Positions 1 through 8,294 of a stretch of 64,000 bases of DNA are shown piece by piece. The stretch comes from Oscillospiraceae bacterium. Its GTDB lineage: Bacteria > Bacillota > Clostridia > Oscillospirales > Acutalibacteraceae. Under the pieces are notes generated by a model. It made no database searches. It had not been told where the DNA came from and saw nothing but the letters and a program-made list of their open reading frames with translations. A program made the position numbers and the translations under genes. The number at the start of each line of letters is the position of its first letter. Positions within the stretch are counted from its first letter, which is position 1. The stretch spans positions 1-64,000 of the forward strand of contig SVPZ01000004.1 in NCBI GenBank assembly GCA_015065605.1. Direction: 5' to 3'.

Positions 1-2
1 GT

Positions 3-146
3 TTTTCAGATAAATTTGTACGCTTTCTTGTTTTGAAAACTTGTAAGACACAAAGTATTACTGCGTTTTCGCAACTTCAAAATCGAAACAAATTTATTCT
101 TACAAAACTGCTTGCACCTAAAAAAGAAAAATTTTTAGTGGAATAA
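3..146 (+). other. Open reading frame running in from the left edge (possible gene 3' end)
   Basis: A frame with no stop enters from the left edge and ends at TAA 144-146 after 47 codons. It is rich in Lys, Phe and Leu. A strong hairpin follows a few bases later, as expected at the end of a transcript. I do not recognise the peptide and the start lies outside the window, so this may be chance or a decayed element. Confidence 0.2.
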
Positions 147-150
147 AAGG

Positions 151-190
151 CGAAAAGCCGTGGTAATGCTGACGCATACCACGGCTTTTT
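151..190. terminator. Bidirectional rho-independent terminator
   Basis: An A-rich 5' flank leads into GCCGTGGTA (157-165), and its complement TACCACGGC (177-185) is followed by a run of T. Both strands give a stem followed by T. On the minus strand it lies about 80 bases beyond uxaC, and on the plus strand it closes whatever enters from the left. Confidence 0.8.
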
Positions 191-269
191 AACACATTAG
201 AACGCAAAAATTTGCTTTTTTAGGCATTTTATCCCTAAGAACAACTCCCGTTTCGGAGGTCTTTTGTTA

Positions 270-1664
270 TTATTGTTCCATTTTAAAATAATTAACACTG
301 TTATAGTAGCAGATGTTCTTTATAACTTCTCCTACAAAATCTTTATCGTTTGTCATTTCGCCGTTTTCCATAAGAGTACCAAGATAATTACACAGTATTC
401 TTCTAAAATAGTGATGCCTTGGATAAGAAAGAAGGGAACGGCTGTCGGTAAGCATACCAACGAACGTTGCTATATGACCTGTAGCGGTCAAGTCTTCAAG
501 GTGTTTTTCCATTCCTACCTTATTGTCAAGGAACCACCAGGCAGGTCCATACTGCATTTTACCTTTTGCTTCATCGCTTTGGAAACTGCCGATAAGGGTC
601 ATAATTTCAGCGTTCATCTTTGGGTTAAGATTAAATACGATAGTGGGGGGAAGAGCATTTTCACTGTTAAGTTTGTCAAAAAGACGTGACATATTTTTAA
701 TACTGTTAGTATCGCTTATGCTGTCAAAACCTGTATCAAGTCCAAGGGATGCTAACATATTAGCATTATTGTTTCTCATAGCGCCAACGTGAAGCTCGGT
801 TCTGATATCGTGTTTTGCATAGAGTTTCATAAGGAAGTATGTAAGATAACCCTTGAATACGTCTGCCTCTTCAGCGGTGATTTTTTCGCCGTTATACGCC
901 TTTTTATAAACGGAGTCGGCATCGCTTCTGTCATAAACGGGAAGCACACATTCTACGGCGATATCGCTTGCTGTGGTGCCCACCTCTTTGAAAGCTTCCA
1001 ATCTCTTTTCAATGGCAATTTCTAGGTTTTCGATATTGTCAGCAACGTTGGTCTGCGCTTCGAGTAAACCAATATAGGTTTTATAAGCTGCAGCATCAAT
1101 ATTCATTATTTTATCAGCTCTGAAAGCAGGAATAACGCTGAAAGGATAGTTTTTGGCTTTTATGGCTTTAAAGGTTTCCATATCGTCGAACACTTCGTTA
1201 GTGGTGAAAATGTGGCGAACGTTAGAACCTATTATAAGAGAAGAAGGGGTTACGTTATTCTTTTTTATATATTCGTTACATTCATCCCATATAGCTTCAG
1301 CATTGTTAGCGTTTATTTCTTTTTCACAACCGAAAAATTCCTTTAATTCCACCTGTGACCAATGATAAAGCGGGTTTCCGAAAGCGGTGCCCAAAACAGT
1401 ACAATAGGTTATGAATTTTTCTTTGTTAGTAGCGTCGCCTGTAATGAATCTTTCGTTTACGCCGTAATTTCTCATAAGACGCCATTTGTAGTGGTCACCT
1501 GCGAGCCAAATTTCAAATATATCACTAAAGGGTTTGTCCTCTAAAATTTGTTTTTCAGGCAAATGACAGTGATAGTCGAAAATCGGCATATCTTTGGCAT
1601 AATTGTTATAAAGTTTTTCGGCAGTTTTGTTTTTTAACAAAAAATTGTTTTTTAAATAGCTCAT
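270..1664 (-). CDS. uxaC: Uronate isomerase (glucuronate/galacturonate isomerase)
   Basis: This cytoplasmic metal-dependent isomerase of the amidohydrolase superfamily converts D-glucuronate to D-fructuronate and D-galacturonate to D-tagaturonate, the entry step of hexuronate catabolism. The 464-residue length is normal for the family. The N-terminal metal motif FDYHCHL is at about residues 29-35, followed by the typical segment IWLAGDHYKWRLMRNYGV. AGGAGG lies just before the ATG at 1664. It is the last gene of a five-gene minus-strand operon and starts 11 bases after uxaA ends. Because UxaC accepts both uronates it does not show which one the operon handles; the UxaB/UxaA partners point to galacturonate. 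Confidence 0.95.
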   Translation of the reverse strand: MSYLKNNFLLKNKTAEKLYNNYAKDMPIFDYHCHLPEKQILEDKPFSDIFEIWLAGDHYKWRLMRNYGVNERFITGDATNKEKFITYCTVLGTAFGNPLYHWSQVELKEFFGCEKEINANNAEAIWDECNEYIKKNNVTPSSLIIGSNVRHIFTTNEVFDDMETFKAIKAKNYPFSVIPAFRADKIMNIDAAAYKTYIGLLEAQTNVADNIENLEIAIEKRLEAFKEVGTTASDIAVECVLPVYDRSDADSVYKKAYNGEKITAEEADVFKGYLTYFLMKLYAKHDIRTELHVGAMRNNNANMLASLGLDTGFDSISDTNSIKNMSRLFDKLNSENALPPTIVFNLNPKMNAEIMTLIGSFQSDEAKGKMQYGPAWWFLDNKVGMEKHLEDLTATGHIATFVGMLTDSRSLLSYPRHHYFRRILCNYLGTLMENGEMTNDKDFVGEVIKNICYYNSVNYFKMEQ

Positions 1665-1675
1665 GGGTTTCCTCC

Positions 1676-3049
1676 TTAAAGTGTTACACCGTCTTTGAAG
1701 ATAGCGATATCAAAGTAACCGTTCAATTCGCCTTTAGTGAGCTGTCCGTTTGCCGTTTTTATACAAAGGTCAAATAGTTCATCGGTCAAATTTAATTTAT
1801 CTGCATTTTCTAAAATACTTCCTGCATTGAAATCAATCCAATGAGATTTCTTTTCAAATAGTGGTGTATTAGTTGAAATTTTTATGGTTGGAACTATACT
1901 GCAAAAGGGCGTGCCACGACCTGTGGTAAACAATATTATATGCGCACCCGATGCCGCAAGAGCGGTACATGCTACTTGGTCGTTACCCGGTCCGTTTACT
2001 AAATAAAGTCCACTGTCATTTGCAGTTTCTCCAAAATTTAATGCGCCTTTTAAAGTGACTTTTCCTGCTTTTTGAACGCATCCGAGAGATTTTTCTTCAA
2101 GGGTAGAAATACCGCCTGCAATATTGCCCGGCGAAGGATTTTCGCCTATGCTTTCACCGTGGTCAATAAAATATTGACGGAATGCATTTATCATATCAGC
2201 GCATTTATTAAAGGTGTTTTTACTATCGGCACGGGAAAGCAAGATTGGTTCTGCACCGAAAACTTCAGGCATTTCGCTCATAAGTATTTGTGATTTATAA
2301 CTGTAGAATTTATCGGCAACAAGACCTACAAGAGGATTGGCGGTAATTCCGCTATAGCCATCACTTCCGCCGCATTTAACTCCGATTTTAAGTTTACTTA
2401 TGGGCAGAGGAACACGTTTATCATTTTTTGTTACGTTTTTTATAGCGGTGATAAGAGTTGTTCCTTCTTCAATTTCATCATTACATTCCTGAAGGCTTAA
2501 GAATTTAATTCTATCGGTATCAATATCACCGAGCATTTCTTTCATAAGTTCAATACGATTGTTTTCGCAACCAAGACTTAATACTAAAACGCCACCTGCA
2601 TTTGGATGTTTAATAAGTCCACATAAAAATTTTTGTGTGGTAACTAAATCTCCGCCGAGCTGCGAACAACCGTAAGGGTGCGTAATTGCTTTGACACCGT
2701 TTATATCTGCTAAAAGCTTGGCGGTATCGTTAATGCATCCGACAGTCGGTATAATAAATATATCGTTTCTGATACCGACGTCACCGTTTTTACGCTGATA
2801 ACCCATAAACGTTCCGTAATTTAAATCAATTTCAGGCTCAACGTAGGGTATATATTCCCAATTATCAGTTCCCTTAAGATTGGATTTTAAATTATCGGGA
2901 CATACTTTTTCGCCTTTTTTTATATTGCATTTTGCATGTCCTATGGGAAATCCGTATTTGATAATATTTTCACCTTTATTTATATTATAAATGGCATACT
3001 TTTGTCCGTCAAGTCCTATTTCTACGTTATCTGAAGAATGGATTTGCAT
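1676..3049 (-). CDS. uxaA: Altronate dehydratase (UxaA family)
   Basis: Dehydrates D-altronate to 2-keto-3-deoxy-gluconate (KDG) in the galacturonate branch. The 457 residues contain a short N-terminal SAF-like domain (about 1-70, with ENIIKYGFPIGHA and NLKG signatures) and the long C-terminal catalytic domain, with GYQRKNGDVGIRN near residue 83, HPYGCSQLGGD near 123 and the Cys-containing GVKCGGSDGYSGI near 223. These are classic UxaA/GarD landmarks. Its ATG lies inside the last codons of uxaB (23-base overlap in another frame), preceded by GAGGAGG, which suggests translational coupling. A D-galactarate dehydratase is the main alternative, but the uxaB and uxaC neighbours support altronate. 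Confidence 0.93.
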   Translation of the reverse strand: MQIHSSDNVEIGLDGQKYAIYNINKGENIIKYGFPIGHAKCNIKKGEKVCPDNLKSNLKGTDNWEYIPYVEPEIDLNYGTFMGYQRKNGDVGIRNDIFIIPTVGCINDTAKLLADINGVKAITHPYGCSQLGGDLVTTQKFLCGLIKHPNAGGVLVLSLGCENNRIELMKEMLGDIDTDRIKFLSLQECNDEIEEGTTLITAIKNVTKNDKRVPLPISKLKIGVKCGGSDGYSGITANPLVGLVADKFYSYKSQILMSEMPEVFGAEPILLSRADSKNTFNKCADMINAFRQYFIDHGESIGENPSPGNIAGGISTLEEKSLGCVQKAGKVTLKGALNFGETANDSGLYLVNGPGNDQVACTALAASGAHIILFTTGRGTPFCSIVPTIKISTNTPLFEKKSHWIDFNAGSILENADKLNLTDELFDLCIKTANGQLTKGELNGYFDIAIFKDGVTL

Positions 3050-4334
3050 TAATTAATGCCTCCTCTAAATCGGAAAGGTCTTCGCCCCAAAGGGCAGTGT
3101 TTGAAAGTATTTCTCTGAGTGTTGCATTTTTTATTGCTTCAATAATTTCGGGAGAATCGTTAGGTGTGCCGATTTTATAAAATTCAATGAGTTTTGAAAA
3201 ACCGAAAATAAGATTAGTGGGATATTTGCCAAAGCGCTCTTTATAAACCTTGATAGAGGGGAGAACTCTGACTACGAATTTACTTACTGAATTAAGAGCA
3301 ATTGACATCAGATAGTGCTTGATATAAGGATTGGAAAAACGTACCAAAACACTTTCGGCATAACTTTTAAGTTCATCTTCGGGAAGGTCGAGCGTAGGAA
3401 TTATTTCTTCGAAAAGACATTTGGAAAGAAAACTCTTTATTTCATCGTTTTCCATACAGTCGCCAATTGTTTCAAGTTCCGAAAGAAGTGCATAGGGAAC
3501 AATCGACGTATGTGAACCGTTAAGAATTCGCACCTTCCTTGTACGGTATCTTTCAAGAGCGTCTTTTGTAACTATAACGTTAAGACCAGCTTTGCTAAAT
3601 GGCATTTCTTTTTCTAAATCATAATCGGTTTCAATTACAAACAGATGGAAATACTCAGAAGTATTAAGCATTTCGTCGTTATAGGGAAGGTCTATTTTTT
3701 CATCCTTGGGATAACCTGTGTTTATTCTGTCAACAAGGGTGTTACAAAAAACGTTTTCTTTTTCGATAAACGTCTTGAAATTGTCACCTAAATTCCAAAG
3801 GTCAGCGTATTGCAACACGGTTTTCTTGAGTTTATCTCCGTTTCTGTCTATAAGCTCACAGGGGAGAAGGATAAAACCGTTAAGATTGTTTTTAAAACGT
3901 TCATACATTAAAACCGTAAGTTTGGCAGGAAAACTTTTTGGTAAAGTGCCGTCGAATTTATCGGTTTCATCAAAAGCAATACCTGCTTCGGTAGTGTTAG
4001 AAACGATAAAACGCAAGTCTTGATTTTTGGCAAGATTAATATATGCGTTGTAATCTTTGTAAGGGTTAATGCAAGAATCAATTACATCGATAAGAGTAGT
4101 TTCGGTGCCTTCACTACCTCTTATAATATGAGTATAAAGACCGTTCTGAGCATTTAGTTTTTCGCAAAGTCCGTTTGCTATAGGTTGAACTACAACTACG
4201 TTTGAATTAAATTCGCCGCTGTCGTTCATCTTTTTTATCATCCAGTCGATAAAGCCTCTTAAAAAACCACCTTCGCCGAACTGTAATACCTTAATCGGTC
4301 GGCTTGTTTTTTTGTATTCGGTAATATTAGACAT
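3027..4334 (-). CDS. uxaB: Tagaturonate reductase (altronate oxidoreductase)
   Basis: An NAD-dependent polyol dehydrogenase-family enzyme that reduces D-tagaturonate to D-altronate. Recognisable features are the N-terminal nucleotide-binding segment VLQFGEGGFLRGF, the UxaB-like VQPIANG stretch, and RKVRILNGSHTSIVPYALL in the central region. I place the start at 4334, where AAGAGG lies upstream and the protein begins MSNITEYKKTSRP. An in-frame upstream ATG would add 19 residues lying inside the preceding gene. The start is one base after the stop of the upstream GH2 gene, and the 3' end overlaps uxaA by 23 bases. Fructuronate reductase (UxuB) belongs to the same superfamily, but pairing with UxaA argues for UxaB. 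Confidence 0.9.
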   Translation of the reverse strand: MSNITEYKKTSRPIKVLQFGEGGFLRGFIDWMIKKMNDSGEFNSNVVVVQPIANGLCEKLNAQNGLYTHIIRGSEGTETTLIDVIDSCINPYKDYNAYINLAKNQDLRFIVSNTTEAGIAFDETDKFDGTLPKSFPAKLTVLMYERFKNNLNGFILLPCELIDRNGDKLKKTVLQYADLWNLGDNFKTFIEKENVFCNTLVDRINTGYPKDEKIDLPYNDEMLNTSEYFHLFVIETDYDLEKEMPFSKAGLNVIVTKDALERYRTRKVRILNGSHTSIVPYALLSELETIGDCMENDEIKSFLSKCLFEEIIPTLDLPEDELKSYAESVLVRFSNPYIKHYLMSIALNSVSKFVVRVLPSIKVYKERFGKYPTNLIFGFSKLIEFYKIGTPNDSPEIIEAIKNATLREILSNTALWGEDLSDLEEALINANPFFR

Positions 4335-4335
4335 A

Positions 4336-6033
4336 TTATTCAACCTCTTTTTTAAACGCAAAATATTTTTCTTTAACACTATTGAACGCAAGTTTCGGTT
4401 CTCTGTAACCGCTTAATATTCCTTTATTATTAAGTGTACCGATTCTGTTAATATCCTTATTGGATACTGAATCACAAAACTGACTTACGTAGGAACCTAT
4501 AATATAGGGACAGTCGTGGAAGGTCTGAAGGGTTATTTCGAGAAGCTTTGCCTGGTATTCTTCGGTCCACTTTACGTCGTCAAAGGTGTGGTAGCCGTAA
4601 GCAGCGGCGGCGCCGAATCCGCTCATTACAACGGGCTTCTTTTCAAATCCAAGTTCTCTGCGGCGAACGTCGAATTTATCGGGAAATTCCTTCCAAGCTT
4701 CTCTTGCTCCGTAATCCCAACCAAAAGACTGGCTTATTGATATTACGTCGCAGAATTCATAGCAGATATCATTCTCTGGTTTATCGCTCGTAAAGGTGAC
4801 GAGTCTGTTGCCACCGTTTTCTTTGAAATATGTATAATAAAGTTTAGACATAATGTAAGCATTATTTGTATTTGTACGGATTTCGCTATGCATACCCCAA
4901 AAAATGATAGAGGGATGGTTATAGTAATACTTAACCATTTCTTTGTGCATTTCTAAACCACGTTTTAATACCGTCTTGCTACCCAAAATGGTTTCAGAAA
5001 ATCCACTGCTGCAGATTGGGATTTCACTCCAGAAAAGAATTCCACGAGCATCTAACATATCGAGGAATATTCGTGAATTGGGATAGTGGGTGCCTCGAAT
5101 TGCATTACAATCCATTTCTTCAATTATGTCAAGGTCACGGTCCATAATCTGCGTAGGAACCGACATACCAAATTCAGGGTGGTCTTCGTGACGGTTAACA
5201 CCCCTTAGTTCAATATTCTTACCGTTAAGATAAAGTTTGCAATTTTTTACTTCTATGGTTCTAAAACCTATTTTATCGATTAAATCATCATTTTCGGTAT
5301 TAAATGCAACTGTGTAAAGATACGGATTTTTGGTATCCCATAATTTAATATTATTTAAGGTTATTTTGTCGGTAACGATTGTTTTTATCGAGCCTTTACG
5401 AAGGGCGACAGTTTCGCTGTATATTTTTTCCCCGTTAAGAGATATGCTAAATTCAGTATCTTTCTTCTTGTCGGCGCCGTAAAAATCTACTGTAAAAAAG
5501 ATTTCGGCTGATTTTCTGTCTTTTGACAAGGTGTAATCGAATTTTGCGTAAGTGATTGCAGTTCCGTTGAGTTTTTCTACAGAAACACTTCTGGTTATAC
5601 CGCCAAAGTGCAACCAGTCAACGTCTTTTTGAGGAATAGAATCTTCATTAAACGAATTATCGACTTTTAATACTAATTTATGTACTCCTGCTTTAAGGTC
5701 AGGTACGATAAAGTCGAACTGACAAAAACCGCCGTAGTGATATCCTAAATATTCTCCGTCAAGCCAAACCTTGCATTCGGTCATTACACCTTCAAAAACA
5801 AGACGGGCATTTCCTTCAAAATAAAAATCTTTTTCGTACCAACAAACGCCTTCATATTTAATTAAATCTAAGTCGTTGTTCCAAACAGAAGGAACGATAA
5901 CGGTTTTTGAAGATACAAAACCGTCTTTGAAGTTTTTTTCTTCACCTACGTTATCACTGTCAACTACGAATTTCCAGGCGCCATCCAAAGAGGTTACCTG
6001 TCTTTTTATATGTTCATCAAATAGTCTATTCAT
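4336..6033 (-). CDS. GH2 beta-glucuronidase paralogue, predicted catalytically inactive
   Basis: A 565-residue glycoside hydrolase family 2 protein with the usual N-terminal jelly roll, Ig-like domain and TIM barrel. It aligns with its neighbour (6039-7748) without gaps through the catalytic core. The active site is stripped. The nucleophile Glu472 of the neighbour is Gly here (MSGFG; codon GGA for GAA). Asn383 of the Asn-Glu acid/base pair is Ser (MHSEI), while Glu384 itself stays. The NAYYGWY loop has become SQSFGWD, and the Trp of FIWQF is Ser. The sugar-carboxylate motif NNKG is kept. Length and reading frame are intact and it lies 5 bases from its sister, so it is not an ordinary decayed pseudogene. 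A binding or partner role is possible. Activity loss is inferred from residues only. Confidence 0.88.
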   Translation of the reverse strand: MNRLFDEHIKRQVTSLDGAWKFVVDSDNVGEEKNFKDGFVSSKTVIVPSVWNNDLDLIKYEGVCWYEKDFYFEGNARLVFEGVMTECKVWLDGEYLGYHYGGFCQFDFIVPDLKAGVHKLVLKVDNSFNEDSIPQKDVDWLHFGGITRSVSVEKLNGTAITYAKFDYTLSKDRKSAEIFFTVDFYGADKKKDTEFSISLNGEKIYSETVALRKGSIKTIVTDKITLNNIKLWDTKNPYLYTVAFNTENDDLIDKIGFRTIEVKNCKLYLNGKNIELRGVNRHEDHPEFGMSVPTQIMDRDLDIIEEMDCNAIRGTHYPNSRIFLDMLDARGILFWSEIPICSSGFSETILGSKTVLKRGLEMHKEMVKYYYNHPSIIFWGMHSEIRTNTNNAYIMSKLYYTYFKENGGNRLVTFTSDKPENDICYEFCDVISISQSFGWDYGAREAWKEFPDKFDVRRRELGFEKKPVVMSGFGAAAAYGYHTFDDVKWTEEYQAKLLEITLQTFHDCPYIIGSYVSQFCDSVSNKDINRIGTLNNKGILSGYREPKLAFNSVKEKYFAFKKEVE

Positions 6034-6038
6034 AATAG

Positions 6039-7748
6039 TTACTCCTGAATTTCCTTATCCTCTTTTTTATACTTTTGGTAAAGTTCTTTAACTGCAAAAT
6101 AAGCCATTTTTGGATTTCTGTGTCTATCAATAATACCTTTATTGTTAAATGATTTATATTTTGCGTTTACCATATCAGAACGAGAATCACAGAATTGCCA
6201 GATAAACGTTCCAATCATATAAGGACATCTGCGAAAAACGTCTATTGCTTTAGAAAGGAGATTTGCCTGATATTCTTCGGTCCAATGAGTATTTTTGAAG
6301 GTATGATGACCGTAGGCAGCAGCACAACCAAATTCGCTCATAATAACCGGCTTATTTTCACAACCTGATTCTATACGCTTTTTATTAAATTCTTCGGGGA
6401 AATCTTCCCATTTGTCATAGTGATAGTTATACCAACCGTAATATGCATTAATTCCGATAACGTCGCAGAACTCAAAACAGGTGTCTGCCATATATTTATG
6501 AGTGGCATACGTAACCAGTCGGTTGTTGGCGTGTTCCTTTAAGAAATTATAATAAAGTTTTGACATTTCGTAGGCTTCGGCGCTTTCAACGTTGATTTCG
6601 TTGTGCATTCCCCAGAATATAATTGATGGATGATTATAGTAATATCTAACCATTTCTTTGTGCATATCAAGACCGCGTTCGACTACACGTTTATCGCCTA
6701 AAGTTGGCGTAGAGAAGCCGCATCCCCAAATCGGGATTTCGCTCCAGAACATAATTCCGCGTTCGTCGAGCATATCAAGAAATATTTTTGCGTTAGTATA
6801 GTGTGAACCTCGAATGGCATTACAGCCCAAGTCTTCAATAATATCTAAATCACGAACCATTGATTTTGCGGGAACACACATACCAAGACTTGCGTTATCT
6901 TCGTGACGGTTTACTCCTCTGAAATCAACTCTTCTACCGTTAAGAAAAACGGCGCAGTCTTTAATTTCAACACTTCTGAAGCCTACTCTGTCGTGCAAAT
7001 CGTCACCGTCGGTTTCGAAAACAATATTATAAAGATTAGGATTTTCAACGTCCCAAAGTTTAATATCATCAATTCTGATTTTATCACTGACTACCGTATG
7101 GTAAGCGCCTTTTCTGAGGGATATTGTTTCGCTATATATAACCTGGTCATTAAGCTTAACCCTAAAAGTATTATCTTTTTTCTTGTCGGCGCCGTATAAC
7201 TCTGCGGTAAAGAAAACGTCTGCGGATTTTCTGTCTTTTGAAAGATTGTAGTCGAATTTGCCGTATAAAACAGTAAGACCTGTCAATTTTTCTACCGATA
7301 TACTTCTTGTAATACCACCGTAATGGTACCAATCCACTACCTTCTGCGGTATGGAAATTTCGTCAAATGAGTTATCAACCTTTAATACCAGTTTATGTAT
7401 GCCCGCTTTTATATCGGGTACTATAAATTCAAATTGACAGAAACCGCCGTAATGGTTACCTAAATATTCACCGTCAAGCCATACGTCGCACTCGGTCATT
7501 ACTGCTTCAAACATAAATCTTGCGGTACCTTCGAAATAAAATTCTTTTTCATACCAACATACACCCTCATATGAAGCCATACCTAAATAAGTATTCCATA
7601 CCGAAGGAACGATAACCGTTTTTACGTCACCAAGACCGCATTGGTAATTATTTGCTTCTCCTATATTTTCAGGATCGGCGATAAATTTCCAAGAGCCGTC
7701 CAGATAGGTAACTTTTCTTTTAGTGTGTTCGTCAAAAAGTCTTCTCAT
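6039..7748 (-). CDS. uidA: GH2 beta-glucuronidase or beta-galacturonidase, intact active site
   Basis: A 569-residue GH2 enzyme without a signal peptide, so probably cytoplasmic, releasing a uronic acid from beta-linked conjugates or oligosaccharides. The acid/base pair is in WGMHNE (Asn383-Glu384), the nucleophile Glu472 in MSEFG, the NAYYGWY loop near 434-440, and the NxK carboxylate-recognition motif of beta-glucuronidases at Asn535/Lys537 (NNKG). It is the first gene of the uronate operon, read from a promoter at 7780-7808 with tandem operator repeats upstream. The downstream genes encode the tagaturonate/altronate route, which suits galacturonate rather than glucuronate, so a beta-galacturonidase activity is a real alternative to the usual UidA call. 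Confidence 0.88.
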   Translation of the reverse strand: MRRLFDEHTKRKVTYLDGSWKFIADPENIGEANNYQCGLGDVKTVIVPSVWNTYLGMASYEGVCWYEKEFYFEGTARFMFEAVMTECDVWLDGEYLGNHYGGFCQFEFIVPDIKAGIHKLVLKVDNSFDEISIPQKVVDWYHYGGITRSISVEKLTGLTVLYGKFDYNLSKDRKSADVFFTAELYGADKKKDNTFRVKLNDQVIYSETISLRKGAYHTVVSDKIRIDDIKLWDVENPNLYNIVFETDGDDLHDRVGFRSVEIKDCAVFLNGRRVDFRGVNRHEDNASLGMCVPAKSMVRDLDIIEDLGCNAIRGSHYTNAKIFLDMLDERGIMFWSEIPIWGCGFSTPTLGDKRVVERGLDMHKEMVRYYYNHPSIIFWGMHNEINVESAEAYEMSKLYYNFLKEHANNRLVTYATHKYMADTCFEFCDVIGINAYYGWYNYHYDKWEDFPEEFNKKRIESGCENKPVIMSEFGCAAAYGHHTFKNTHWTEEYQANLLSKAIDVFRRCPYMIGTFIWQFCDSRSDMVNAKYKSFNNKGIIDRHRNPKMAYFAVKELYQKYKKEDKEIQE

Positions 7749-7779
7749 ATAAATTCCCCATTCTATTGTGTATGAATCT

Positions 7780-7808
7780 ATTATATCTTATATATAACTT
7801 AAATACAA
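7780..7808 (-). promoter_or_regulatory. Promoter of the uronate operon
   Basis: On the minus strand TTGTAT (7803-7808) and TATAAT (7780-7785) are separated by exactly 17 bases. The -10 is perfect and the -35 is poor, which is typical of a promoter that needs an activator. The tandem repeats at 7812-7851 begin 3 bases upstream of the -35. Confidence 0.7.
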
Positions 7809-7811
7809 TAT

Positions 7812-7851
7812 CATATCGTACAAATAATTGACATATCGTTCAAATAATTAC
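7812..7851. promoter_or_regulatory. Tandem 20-bp direct repeat, predicted activator site
   Basis: Two copies of CATATCGTWCAAATAATT (7812-7829 and 7832-7849) repeat with a period of exactly 20 bp, about two DNA turns, as is common for AraC-family activator half-sites. The same pair occurs at 28684-28723 at the same distance from another promoter. It lies between the uronate operon and the divergent GntR gene. The binding protein is unknown; an AraC-type regulator is my guess. Confidence 0.65.
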
Positions 7852-7867
7852 AATAATGTCACACATA

Positions 7868-7911
7868 TTGACAATTGATCGAAAATCTTGTATTATTTAA
7901 ATAGTACAAGA
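7868..7911 (+). promoter_or_regulatory. Promoter and palindromic operator of the GntR-ABC operon
   Basis: TTGACA (7868-7873), 17 bases and TATTAT (7891-7896) form a strong promoter. A 26-bp palindrome at 7886-7911 has arms TCTTGTA and TACAAGA and matches in 12 of 13 half-site positions. It covers the -10, so a bound repressor would block RNA polymerase. Such palindromes are typical of self-repressing YtrA-type GntR regulators. Confidence 0.7.
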
Positions 7912-7928
7912 TGGAGAGTGGTGACAAG

Positions 7929-8294
7929 ATGATTTGGAAATTTGAAACGGTTGGCAGTATATCCGGACAAATAGTTTCAACACTGCGTAATAAGATTCTT
8001 TGCGGTGAATACAAAATCGGTGAGCAGTTTCCAACTGTCAGAAGTTTGGCTTCCGATTTTGCGGTAAATCCTAATATAATTCAAAAATCGTTATCTGTAC
8101 TTGAGCAGGAAGGATTGCTTATCTGCAAAACAACTGTCGGAAGATTTGTTACTGATGATAAAACGATTTTGGAAAAGGCAAGGGAAGAATATAAAAAATC
8201 TTTTATTGAGGCGGTGCTGAATAAATCTGCACAGTTAGGTATTGATAAAAATACACTTATTAAATATATCAATGAAAGCGAGGTTTTAAAATGA
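7929..8294 (+). CDS. GntR-family transcriptional regulator, YtrA type
   Basis: A small DNA-binding repressor (121 residues from the chosen start). It has one winged helix-turn-helix covering roughly residues 10-75, with the GntR signature of the type QIVSTLRNKILCGEYKIGEQFPTVRSLA...NPNIIQKSLSVLEQEGLL, and only a short helical tail. That architecture is the YtrA subfamily, which usually controls an adjacent ABC transporter and responds to cell-envelope stress or antibiotics. I prefer ATG 7929 because GGAG/GGTG lies upstream of it; the ATG at 7911 sits inside the palindrome with little ribosome binding site. Its stop overlaps the ATPase start (ATGA), showing translational coupling. Confidence 0.88.
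   Translation: MIWKFETVGSISGQIVSTLRNKILCGEYKIGEQFPTVRSLASDFAVNPNIIQKSLSVLEQEGLLICKTTVGRFVTDDKTILEKAREEYKKSFIEAVLNKSAQLGIDKNTLIKYINESEVLK

Noticed and set aside
264..689. Plus-strand open frames opposite uxaC and in many other genes
   Set aside because: They lie antisense inside well-supported genes, lack ribosome binding sites and have no recognisable protein features.
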